The notes below the pieces were generated by a model, which was given only the letters and a program-made list of their open reading frames with translations, made no database searches and was not told where the DNA came from. Positions 1 to 5,985 of a stretch of DNA of 9,691 nt are shown here, piece by piece; position 1 is the first letter of the stretch, and each line of letters begins with the position of its first letter. Made by a program: the position numbers and the translations under genes. The stretch is taken from assembly GCA_007131625.1 (NCBI GenBank), contig SLQC01000414.1, positions 1 through 9,691 on the forward strand, written 5' to 3'. The stretch is from Balneolales bacterium. GTDB lineage: Bacteria; Bacteroidota; Rhodothermia; Balneolales; Natronogracilivirgulaceae.

Positions 1-43
1 ACACCGGCTTATTTTTTTTTAACACAATCGTTTTAGACAGAAG
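1..43 (+). promoter_or_regulatory. Upstream element shared with the 736-aa GH gene
   Basis: The stretch ACACCGGCTTAT, a T-tract, then CAATCGTTTTAGACAG (25-40) lies just ahead of the start at 53. The same order occurs at 5864-5902 (ACACTGGCTAT, T-tract, CAATCATTTTGGACTG), and the core occurs once more at 5915-5930. The position ahead of two lipoprotein GH genes suggests an operator or promoter element. The core ends only 12 bases before the ATG, so a repressor site or an untranslated-leader signal is as likely as a promoter. The function is inferred. Confidence 0.45.
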
Positions 44-52
44 TGAAGCTAT

Positions 53-1519
53 ATGAATACATGGATGAATTTAAATATTACTGCTGCAATAACGTTTTCC
101 GTTCTGCTTTCCTGTGCACCTGATCATCAGGATGATCGCATCAGGTCGTGGAGTGAAGATCCCCGGTACTGGCAATACAATGGCGAACCGGTACTGCTTC
201 TCGGTGGCAGTGATCAGGACAATCCGTTTAATCATCCCAATCTCAGCGGTCACGGTATTGAGACACATCTGGATCTGCTTGTCTCGGCTGGTGGCAACTA
301 TATCCGGAACACCATGACCAGCCGTGATCGCATAGATAAGGAGAGTATATTCTTCAACGACGATAATATTTATCCATTCTACAAAGATTCTGATACAGGC
401 TTGTACGATATTGAACGCTTCAACGATGAGTATTGGGATCGTTTTCGCCGGTTTCTCGACATGACGGCCGAGCGGGGTATTATCGTCCAGATCGAGATTT
501 GGGATCGGGTTGACTATGCAAGGGATCACGTTGCATATGAAGCGCAAGGATGGTCTGGTCAGCCATTCAACCCGAAGAACAATATCAATTATACCAGTGA
601 GGAGAGCGGATTGCCTGAGGTTGTCGATACCCATCCGGGATCACGGGAGAATCCCTTTTTCCGAACCACACCAGAGCAAGAAGACAATCCACTGGTGCTT
701 CAGTATCAGGAAGATTTCGTAAACAAGCTTCTTGATATTACCCTTGAATACGGGCATGTGCTTTACTGCATCAGTAATGAGACTAATGAGTCGGAGTATT
801 GGAGCGGTTACTGGGCCGATTTTATTCGGGACCGCGCTGATCAGGCTGGCAAAGGTGTGGAAGTCACGGAAATGTGGGATCCTGCCGACTTGACGGATCC
901 GATGCACCGATTTACCTTTGATAACCCGGAACGTTACACTTATGTGGACATATCCCAGAACAATCACCAGATGGAGCAGATTCATTGGGACAACATGCAG
1001 CAAGCGCGGCAGCTGTTGGCCGATCCGCCGCGCCCCATGAACAGTGTGAAAATTTATGGTGGTGAACGGCATGGCGGTGGCGTATTGGAAGGTACACACA
1101 AGTTCTGGCGCAATATCATGGGTGGACTGGCTTCATCCCGTTTTCATCGACCCGGTTCCACGGTGGACTTTTACGGGCTTGGACTGAATGAACTTGCTCA
1201 AACACATATCCGGAGTGCCCGAATGCTTCAAAGCGAGTTCAATATTTTTGTCGCTGAACCAGATAACAATCTGTTAAAGGACCGAGGCGATAATGAAGCT
1301 TATTGCGCCGCAACACCCGGCGAACAGTATGCCGTGTACTTCACGGACGGCGGGGCGGTGCAACTGGATCTGAGGGACACCGAGGGCGAATTCCGGCTGC
1401 GTTGGCTGAATATCCTTGAATCGGCATGGGCAGGCGAATCGGTAGTCGATGGCGGTGAATATATTGATTTGAACGCACCTGATGAGGGTCAGTGGGTAGC
1501 CGTTGTTGTTTTACAGTAA
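53..1519 (+). CDS. Lipoprotein glycoside hydrolase-like protein (TIM barrel plus C-terminal beta-sandwich)
   Basis: This 488-aa protein opens with a lipoprotein signal peptide: a hydrophobic stretch at residues 8-20 and lipobox LLSC, with Cys21 as the acylation site. The body resembles GH5-like/DUF4038-type (beta/alpha)8 glycosidases. The early motif PVLLLGGSDQDN (46-57) and VQIEIWDR (145-152) look like barrel strands. ISNETNE (240-246) supplies a typical acid/base Asn-Glu (Glu243). Glu338 in YGGERHGGG is a candidate nucleophile. Residues from about 423 to the end, with GEQYAVYF near the start and GQWVAVVVLQ at the end, fit the small beta-sandwich that follows such barrels (collagen-binding-domain-like, PF12904 type). 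The start at 53 gives a complete signal peptide. No clear SD precedes it. The protein probably acts on glycans outside the cytoplasm; the substrate is unknown. A decayed paralogue lies at 5529-5735. The family placement is from memory of motifs, not a search. Confidence 0.8.
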   Translation: MNTWMNLNITAAITFSVLLSCAPDHQDDRIRSWSEDPRYWQYNGEPVLLLGGSDQDNPFNHPNLSGHGIETHLDLLVSAGGNYIRNTMTSRDRIDKESIFFNDDNIYPFYKDSDTGLYDIERFNDEYWDRFRRFLDMTAERGIIVQIEIWDRVDYARDHVAYEAQGWSGQPFNPKNNINYTSEESGLPEVVDTHPGSRENPFFRTTPEQEDNPLVLQYQEDFVNKLLDITLEYGHVLYCISNETNESEYWSGYWADFIRDRADQAGKGVEVTEMWDPADLTDPMHRFTFDNPERYTYVDISQNNHQMEQIHWDNMQQARQLLADPPRPMNSVKIYGGERHGGGVLEGTHKFWRNIMGGLASSRFHRPGSTVDFYGLGLNELAQTHIRSARMLQSEFNIFVAEPDNNLLKDRGDNEAYCAATPGEQYAVYFTDGGAVQLDLRDTEGEFRLRWLNILESAWAGESVVDGGEYIDLNAPDEGQWVAVVVLQ

Positions 1520-1557
1520 CGGAGTAATCAGAGGGCCTTTGCAAGGCAGACTCACAA

Positions 1558-1583
1558 GGATATAAAGTAACTATATCCGGATT
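1558..1583 (+). terminator. Weak hairpin with T-run between the two GH genes
   Basis: GGATATA (1558-1564) pairs perfectly with TATATCC (1572-1578) around a 7-base loop, and GGATTTTT follows. The stem is short and AT-rich, so it may be only a partial terminator or a processing site in the 86-base gap between the two GH genes. A smaller GCCTT/AAGGC hairpin lies just upstream, near 1534-1547. Confidence 0.3.
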
Positions 1584-1605
1584 TTTAAGTAGAGCGTAAA
1601 ATGTT

Positions 1606-2619
1606 ATGAATTTTTCCCGGCTATACATATCCTGCATAGTTTTAATCGGGTGCCTTTTTCTCATTTATTGGCTGTCTGCATGTACGAAATCAGATACCGT
1701 GGTTGAAGAAGACTTGCCGGTATTGACTCGTGAGAACAACGTTTTTAAACTGGATGGCGAGCCGATTCACCGGTTTGGGTTAAGAGCGGCCAACGCGCTT
1801 CAAAGTGATGAAATTACAGAAAGACTCATCGGCTCCCTAGAGGAATTGAAGGCCTATGGAATGCAGAGTATTGCTGTAACGATCCAGGGTGGTCGTTATA
1901 CCGAGGGTGGCAACTCGGCGTTTAATGGCTTCAATCCGGACGGTTCACTGGTTCCTGATGTAGCCTACCGACTTGAACTTCTGTTGGACGAGATGGCTCA
2001 CCAGAATATGATTCCGGTTGTGATGTTGTTTTACAGGGGACGTGATCAGGAACTTGTGGACGACGATGCCGTGCGAAATGCCGTAATCAACACCGTTGAT
2101 TTTCTCAGGCCCTGGCCACACGTATGGATGCATCTCATTAACGAACCCGGTCATGGAGGCTTTGACCAGGAACTATTGTTGGCCGCAGAGGGTCAGGTCG
2201 AACTGTATGAACTGGCGAAAAAAACAGATCCAAGCAGAATTGTTAGTGTGAGCGATGAACCGGGAGCCAATGACGGGTTCTACGTTGATACCTGGGGGAG
2301 GATTTCCGAGACGGATCCTCCTTTGAATGGAAATGTATGTATTGAGTATGTACGTGGGGAGAGTTACACCAGCCCCGGTGTATTTGATGAAGGAGATCGA
2401 CCTTATCAGGAAGTAGATGACTATAGGACCCAGGCGATTGCACATGCCAGGGAAACATATGAAGGCGGGGGATACTGGTTTTGGCATGCTGCCTGGCATC
2501 AAAAGGCGGATGAACCCGGCTGGCCTCGCTTCGACAAAGGCGGTGATGGTACGGCAGAAGACCCGGGTGTGGCATTCATCTGGGATGTCATGAGAGAACT
2601 TGCCTGGCCGGAAGAATAA
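1606..2619 (+). CDS. Lipoprotein GH5-like (cellulase-fold) glycoside hydrolase
   Basis: This 337-aa protein has a long hydrophobic leader (residues 9-22) ending in lipobox LSAC, with Cys26 as the lipid anchor. The mature part starts with FKLDGEPIHRFGLR (48-61), a common opening strand of GH5-like barrels. MHLINEPGHGG (175-185) is a clear beta4 acid/base motif with Glu180. Glu247 in VCIEY, or a nearby acidic residue, is the best nucleophile candidate. WFWHAAWHQ (291-299) near the end fits a beta8 aromatic subsite wall. The length suits a single catalytic domain with no accessory module. The gene starts 86 bases after the first GH gene on the same strand and may be co-transcribed with it. No SD is visible, and an upstream ATG at 1600 runs straight into a stop, so 1606 is the start. 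The exact GH family and substrate are unknown. Confidence 0.8.
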   Translation: MNFSRLYISCIVLIGCLFLIYWLSACTKSDTVVEEDLPVLTRENNVFKLDGEPIHRFGLRAANALQSDEITERLIGSLEELKAYGMQSIAVTIQGGRYTEGGNSAFNGFNPDGSLVPDVAYRLELLLDEMAHQNMIPVVMLFYRGRDQELVDDDAVRNAVINTVDFLRPWPHVWMHLINEPGHGGFDQELLLAAEGQVELYELAKKTDPSRIVSVSDEPGANDGFYVDTWGRISETDPPLNGNVCIEYVRGESYTSPGVFDEGDRPYQEVDDYRTQAIAHARETYEGGGYWFWHAAWHQKADEPGWPRFDKGGDGTAEDPGVAFIWDVMRELAWPEE

Positions 2620-3202
2620 CGGTTCCCTCTAAGGAAGTAGTAATTCGGGGACATTATGAGATGATCAAAAAAGGGAAACTCCATGAGTTTGATATAACTT
2701 TACTCTTCGGTTGAGCGAACAATATGTACTAATGCACAATTTCGTTCGGGAATCAGATCCGTCAACCAGGAGCCCAGATCGACCACTCCTTTTCCATCGG
2801 GTGTTTGCCACATGAACATGATCCCCATTTGGTCTTCAATCCGGGCAAGACGCCGGTCGTTGACGCCTGCAATCCAGCGATCGTCCACCGTCATGAGCAT
2901 AGCGACGATAACGTTTATAAAAGCATTAAAATGCTAAATCCAGAGGACTTATTCCATTATATTCAACAACGTTCCTTTTTTTTATATCCGTTTCTTCATC
3001 TGCGACAGTTGTGTTGATAATAAATGACAATAATAGAATATCTTTCTAATAAATTTTCTTTTGTTTCAGCGCGTTTGAATATTTTAAGTAATTGGGAACT
3101 AAAATTTCAGTCATTTTCCTGATAACTCATTGTAGTGTAGAGGAATATAGCGATGAAAAAATGTCCAGGGTGTTCGAACACAAAAATCTGGGAGTTGGTA
3201 TT
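2620..3202. other. Long intergenic stretch, mostly without recognisable genes
   Basis: This 583-base gap separates the second GH gene from the propeller gene. Its left part (2700-2933) carries an orphan minus-strand open frame listed separately. The right part (about 2940-3200) is strongly AT-rich, with T-runs and no convincing gene, and presumably contains the promoter of the propeller gene. I could not fix a promoter with confidence. TTG at 3014-3016 and TATCTTTC near 3039-3046 loosely resemble the Bacteroidota -33 and -7 boxes but are spaced slightly too far apart (22 bases). Confidence 0.5.
2700..2933 (-). pseudogene. Orphan C-terminal coding fragment, unidentified
   Basis: On the minus strand an open frame runs from just inside an in-frame TAG (complement of 2934-2936) to a TAA at 2700-2702. 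Its translation looks like real protein, with well-mixed composition and segments such as WIAGVNDRRLARIEDQMG and GKGVVDLGSWLTDLIPER. It could start at an ATG at 2898-2900, giving 66 aa, but no SD or signal precedes it. The AT-rich flank begins abruptly upstream. This fits the surviving C-terminal end of a gene whose front was lost, left behind between carbohydrate genes. I do not recognise the family. A small intact gene, or a chance open frame, remains possible. Confidence 0.35.
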
Positions 3203-3976
3203 ATGAAATTTTTTAATCATTTCACTTGCTTTCGAAACGGCCGCTGGACAATCACATGGCTTCTTGCCACTTTCTTAATTCCATCTGCGACGGTGACGGT
3301 ACTTGCACAGGCGCCGGCTTATCCGCCGCAGTTCCCTGACGGGAAGCATGTTATTACAATACTGTCCGGCCAAATGCTTCGGTCTGACTCGGACCTGGTA
3401 CGAGAAGATGTTGTGATCACACAAACAGCGCCAAAAGTCGACCTTTTCTTTTTTCCGGGACAGGATTATGCCGGGAATCCCTGGTCCAATTGGGGTGACG
3501 TATCCTATGCCGATGGTCGGTTCTATGCTACCATTGACGACCACCTGAGTCCGCGCGGTTCGTCGATGATATACGTTTACGACCCCGATGACAAAGAGAT
3601 CCGGATGCTGGCCAACGTTCGCCGATTCCTGGAAACAGGTGACGGTTCCTACGTGACCAGTATCGAAGTCGATCCGACAGGCTGGTATCTGTACTATGTT
3701 CCGGGAGCCCACGGTAACGGAATCCTTGACGGCACTCCCGTCATACAGTATGACCTGCAGACAAATACGCCTAAAGTACTCGCATTCATGCACCCGGTAA
3801 TTTATGATCAGACAGGCTATGCACCCGATGGGACCTTCGGTCTGGCTCTGGATGAAGCCGGTGAACGACTCTTTATTAACTGGAACGGTAATCGAGCAAA
3901 CCGAGCCGGCTGGGACCACTGGGACGCCAGTCTGGGTATGGTTATTCACATTCCCGAGACGGAGCGACTTCCGTAA
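3203..3976 (+). CDS. Secreted beta-propeller-like protein, function unknown
   Basis: I chose the ATG at 3203 because it begins a textbook signal peptide: positive residues, hydrophobic core TWLLATFLIPSATVTVLA, and cleavage after AQA, giving a 257-aa precursor. A longer reading from a TTG at 3092 would bury this signal behind 37 non-conserved residues. The mature protein has blade-like segments such as GDVSYADGRFYATIDDH, SSMIYVYDPDDKEIRML, SIEVDPTGWYLYYVPGAHG, VIQYDLQTNTPKVLAF and LALDEAGERLFINW. Each combines a strand, a turn and an aromatic residue, as in six- or seven-bladed propellers of sugar-binding or lactonase type. About 230 mature residues give only four or five blades, so the fold may be partial or completed by an unusual closure. 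The ending VIHIPETERLP resembles a natural C-terminus. It lies between GH genes and probably works outside the cytoplasm. No catalytic residues can be assigned. Confidence 0.65.
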   Translation: MKFFNHFTCFRNGRWTITWLLATFLIPSATVTVLAQAPAYPPQFPDGKHVITILSGQMLRSDSDLVREDVVITQTAPKVDLFFFPGQDYAGNPWSNWGDVSYADGRFYATIDDHLSPRGSSMIYVYDPDDKEIRMLANVRRFLETGDGSYVTSIEVDPTGWYLYYVPGAHGNGILDGTPVIQYDLQTNTPKVLAFMHPVIYDQTGYAPDGTFGLALDEAGERLFINWNGNRANRAGWDHWDASLGMVIHIPETERLP

Positions 3977-3986
3977 TAGCGCAATA

Positions 3987-4017
3987 TTAATGTCCCATCC
4001 GGGGAATGGGACATTAA
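3987..4017 (+). terminator. Perfect 12-bp stem hairpin after the propeller gene
   Basis: TTAATGTCCCAT (3987-3998) and ATGGGACATTAA (4006-4017) are perfect complements around a 7-base loop. The hairpin starts 10 bases after the stop at 3976. The T-run after the stem is poor (ATCATTAATAT), so it could act bidirectionally or stabilise the 3' end of the message. It separates the propeller gene from the SIS gene and argues against simple co-transcription of the two. Confidence 0.65.
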
Positions 4018-4080
4018 ATCATTAATATATAGAACCAATAGCAACATCGGCCAATTCAAATTTATCTTATCACAATAAGG

Positions 4081-4087
4081 AAGGAGG
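4081..4087 (+). promoter_or_regulatory. Strong Shine-Dalgarno ahead of the SIS gene
   Basis: AAGGAGG lies 4 bases before the ATG at 4092. It is the only strong SD in front of a complete gene in this window; the other intact genes start without one. This supports the chosen start and suggests the gene comes from a lineage that relies on SD-led initiation. Confidence 0.7.
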
Positions 4088-4091
4088 AAGC

Positions 4092-5021
4092 ATGAAAAAG
4101 AAAAATATGATTTTATGGTTTCTGACTTGTGCGTTGTTTATCACTATCGGCTGTGATTCCGGATCCGAGCAAAATCGGATCGGGGGATTGAGTGACCAAA
4201 AGCGTGTATCTTATGCAGGAATTGGAGGAAGTGTAGACGTTGGGTCAGATGACTCAGATGACTCGTCATGGTATGTAGTAGAACAATTCTATAATCATAC
4301 GCAAAGTATGTTGCAGGAGGTCATGGAGAAGGAGAGAGAGAATATGGAAGAGGCGTCCAGGCTGATGGCTGAATCAGTCAGAGAAGGCCGTTTGATCCAT
4401 GTCTTTGGAACAGGTGGGCATAATATTATGGCCGGTATGGAGATTTTTAAAAGAGCGGGGGGATTAGTTCCGATAAATCCCCTTTTTCCGCCCGGTTTGT
4501 CTGTGGCTGACGCCCGTCCGGCAACGGAAAGGTTGATGGGTTATGCAAGAATAGTATTGGGTCACTATAATGTCCAGGAAGGAGATGTCATTCTTATTAT
4601 CAACTGTAATGGGATTAACCCTGTTACTATAGAATCTGCATTGGAAGCAAGGAAAATGGGATTGAAAGTGATTGTAGTGACATCCAGTCAGTTTTCCCGG
4701 GGTATTCCACCGGGAACATTGTCAAGGCACCCGAGCAACAAAGACCTTTACGACCTTGGTGATATAGCCATAGATGCTTATGTGCCTTTGGGAGATGCTG
4801 TAGTTGATGTGGATAACTTTGATCAAAAAGTATCATCCATTTCCACAATGGCGAACACGTTTATTGTCCAGGCATTAACAGCTATGACCGTCGATAAATT
4901 GGTTAAGATGGGTGAAGAACCTGAAGTCTGGGCTAGCGCAAATGTGGAAGGCGGTACAGAAAATAACAGGCAGTTTAGTGAGAAATACAGGGGAAGGATT
5001 CAGCATTTAGCATTCTATTGA
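4092..5021 (+). CDS. SIS-domain (sugar isomerase, UPF0309-like) protein with lipoprotein leader
   Basis: This 309-aa protein has an N-terminal leader MKKKNMILWFLTCALFITIG followed by Cys21, which reads as a lipoprotein signal, although Thr18 at the -3 position is not ideal. A Ser/Asp-rich linker follows (about 47-59). The rest is a SIS domain. HVFGTGGHNIMAGMEIFKRAGG (103-124, opening with the phosphosugar-loop motif GTGG) is followed by DVILIINCNGINPVTIESA (165-183) and LKVIVVTSSQFS (191-202). This resembles the UPF0309 group of SIS proteins, which are normally cytoplasmic phosphosugar binders or isomerases. Export would put it away from phosphosugars, so either the ligand differs or the leader is a membrane anchor. 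Arg is often encoded by AGA/AGG here (at 4339, 4357, 4381, 4450, 4528, 4546, 4648 and others), whereas neighbours mostly use CGN. With the strong SD, this suggests acquisition from another lineage. Confidence 0.8.
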   Translation: MKKKNMILWFLTCALFITIGCDSGSEQNRIGGLSDQKRVSYAGIGGSVDVGSDDSDDSSWYVVEQFYNHTQSMLQEVMEKERENMEEASRLMAESVREGRLIHVFGTGGHNIMAGMEIFKRAGGLVPINPLFPPGLSVADARPATERLMGYARIVLGHYNVQEGDVILIINCNGINPVTIESALEARKMGLKVIVVTSSQFSRGIPPGTLSRHPSNKDLYDLGDIAIDAYVPLGDAVVDVDNFDQKVSSISTMANTFIVQALTAMTVDKLVKMGEEPEVWASANVEGGTENNRQFSEKYRGRIQHLAFY

Positions 5022-5203
5022 TAGCGTGGAAGAATAAATCAAGCACAGTATGCTTTGACTGTAGCTTGCGCGTTAATCATTGCCCACACGACTCACGGGA
5101 AGGCCGGTTGTGTGGGCAATATCAAATTGGGCGTTCTGCTATGACCTTTTAAGGTGGGGTCCTGGTACACTAAGAGATAAGTATTTACTTCCGGCATTTG
5201 AGC
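5022..5203. other. Gap after the SIS gene with hairpins, no gene seen
   Basis: An imperfect hairpin (CAAGC.CAGT against ACTG..GCTTG, 5040-5068) and a strong hairpin (listed separately) lie here. The stretch 5150-5203 can be read as GTLRDKYLLPAFEQF in one frame, running into the IS982 remnant, but I cannot assign it. Confidence 0.5.
5079..5120 (+). terminator. Strong GC-rich hairpin downstream of the SIS gene
   Basis: ATTGCCCACACGAC (5079-5092) pairs with GTTGTGTGGGCAAT (5107-5120) over 14 positions, with one G-T wobble and a 14-base loop. It is 57 bases past the SIS stop. The following ATCAAATTGGG has no good T-run, so this is a probable but not canonical terminator. It would also work on the opposite strand. 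Confidence 0.55.
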
Positions 5204-5370
5204 AATTTATTATGGATTTCCATACGAGACAATGATGGGCGGGGTATTTCCCGAAATAAGGTCTTTGCCGGCCTGGCGGCAAGAGACAAGTCAACCATGG
5301 GGAATTTCTTTGGGTTCAAAGTACACCTTGTGATCAATGACAAAGGAGAACTGCTTAACTTTGTGTCCTG
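5204..5370 (+). mobile_element. IS982-family transposase remnant
   Basis: The frame from 5228 reads DNDGRGISRNKVFAGLAARD and then KSTMGNFFGFKVHLVINDKG, followed by ELLNF. This strongly recalls the central DDE-fold region of IS982-family transposases (RNKVF.GLA.RGKSTMGWFFGFK.HL..N..GEL). Two bases out of frame just upstream, FIMD at about 5206-5217 may be the preceding strand of the same enzyme, with the intervening residues deleted. The reading ends at TAG 5374-5376 shortly after homology fades. Only about 50 codons remain of a protein of roughly 300 aa, so it is a dead fragment. It abuts the ISL3 remnant; the junction lies somewhere in 5363-5390. Confidence 0.7.
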
Positions 5371-5389
5371 CTTTTAGGTCCACTCCACA

Positions 5390-5533
5390 GTGATTAAAGA
5401 TCGTCCCAATGCGATTGGCATACTCACCCAGAACATTTCCTACCCGATTGACCGGCATCTCACTTTCTATGAGTATCATACTATAGGCATCAAACAGCAT
5501 GGTAAACCCGCTGCCTTGGCGAGCCCAGGGGAC
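5390..5533 (-). mobile_element. ISL3-family transposase remnant
   Basis: The minus strand reads VPWARQGSGFTMLFDAYSMI and then LIESEMPVNRVGNVLGEYAN, followed by RIGTIFNH. VPWAR.GSGFT followed by a helical MPVN.V...LGEYANR.WTIFN segment is typical of ISL3-family transposases, just after their N-terminal zinc-finger region. The reading frame is open for about 48 codons; the expected Trp in the RIWTIFN motif is Gly. A stop immediately precedes the VPW motif, and the front and the catalytic rest are missing. Its 5' edge coincides with the start of the GH fragment on the plus strand at about 5529-5533, so the insertion or a later recombination may have removed the front of that gene. Confidence 0.7.
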
Positions 5534-5735
5534 TCAGAAGCTCTGGCGCATTATCCTGGGTGGGCAGGCTTCAGCCCGATTCCATCGACCCGGCGCTCTG
5601 GTGGATTACTATGGGGTTGGACTGAACAAACTTGGCCAAACGCACATCCGCAGTGCCCGAATGCTGGAAAACGAGTTTAATATTTTTGGGGCCATTCCCG
5701 ATAAAGGCCAGTAGGTGGTTGTAGCAAAAAAATAA
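5529..5735 (+). pseudogene. Decayed paralogue of the first GH lipoprotein gene
   Basis: From 5529 the plus frame starts GTQKLWR, continues RFHRPGALVDYYGVGLNKLG and QTHIRSARMLENEFNIF, and ends at PD. By eye it matches residues 347-404 of the gene at 53-1519 at 42 of 58 positions. Immediately after the Pro-Asp it continues KGQ, stop (TAG 5712-5714), VVVAKK, stop (5733-5735). This aligns with DEGQWVAVVVLQ at the very end of the intact protein. Residues 405-477, the C-terminal beta-sandwich, are therefore deleted in frame between two Pro-Asp pairs, and the Trp codon has become TAG. The whole N-terminal part is also missing. The gene is non-functional. A Met at 5499 that would extend the frame lies inside the ISL3 remnant and is not a real start. 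Confidence 0.8.
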
Positions 5736-5775
5736 CCAAGCGTTACATATATTGTCTCACATCTGTGCAAAGAAT

Positions 5776-5887
5776 GTTACATTTGTCATAGTCAGTGTGG
5801 GTTTTTAGGATGTTTGTATTCGGGTTATTCTAAAAAAATAAAAAGTCCGGGTTACTGAATTTCACACTGGCTATTTTTTATGTAAAC
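5776..5887. repeat. Imperfect 112-base inverted repeat upstream of the 736-aa GH gene
   Basis: The left arm GTTACATTTGTCATAGTCAGTGTG (5776-5799) matches the reverse complement of 5863-5887, giving GTT(T)ACAT-(5)-ATAG-Y-CAGTGTG. The distal ACTGTG-rich half is nearly perfect (10 of 11). A second left-type copy, GTTACAT then TTGTC, starts at 5742. The right arm is also the start of the shared upstream element. It could be a small non-autonomous element, an operator dyad or an RNA stem. Confidence 0.4.
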
Positions 5888-5930
5888 AATCATTTTGGAC
5901 TGATTTTATGTAAACAATCGTTTTGGACAG
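5864..5930 (+). promoter_or_regulatory. Duplicated upstream element of the 736-aa GH gene
   Basis: TGTAAACAATCATTTTGGAC (5881-5900) and TGTAAACAATCGTTTTGGAC (5909-5928) are direct repeats 28 bases apart, differing at one position. They end about 57 bases before the ATG at 5986. The preceding ACACTGGCTATTTTTTA (5864-5880) extends the match to the region ahead of the first GH gene. Each copy is loosely symmetrical (TGT..A.AA....TT.T..ACA for the second with its following A), as expected of a dimeric regulator site. A TATAATTCG at 5945-5953 may be part of a promoter. Confidence 0.5.
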
Positions 5931-5985
5931 ATGTGGTTTTAACTTATAATTCGAAATATCAAATCAACCAGCTTTTAGAAAACTT

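Noticed and set aside
71..634. Long antisense open frame opposite the first GH gene
   Set aside because: It lies wholly within a well-supported gene, has no start signal and shows no family motif. The same applies to the antisense frame at 3275-3949.
2805..3017. Plus-strand open frame of 70 codons in the intergenic gap
   Set aside because: It overlaps the more protein-like minus-strand fragment and runs into AT-rich sequence with low-complexity translation.
3108..3123. Possible further copy of the GH upstream element before the propeller gene
   Set aside because: CAGTCATTTTCCTGAT shares only part of the core and lacks the GGAC and flanking parts, so chance is as likely.
3092..3202. N-terminal extension of the propeller gene from a TTG at 3092
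   Set aside because: It would place 37 residues before a clear signal peptide that begins at the ATG at 3203, so the internal start is preferred.
5390..5680. Plus-strand open frame of 96 codons across the remnants
   Set aside because: It spans the antisense of the ISL3 piece and an alternative frame of the GH remnant, so it is a chimaeric artefact.
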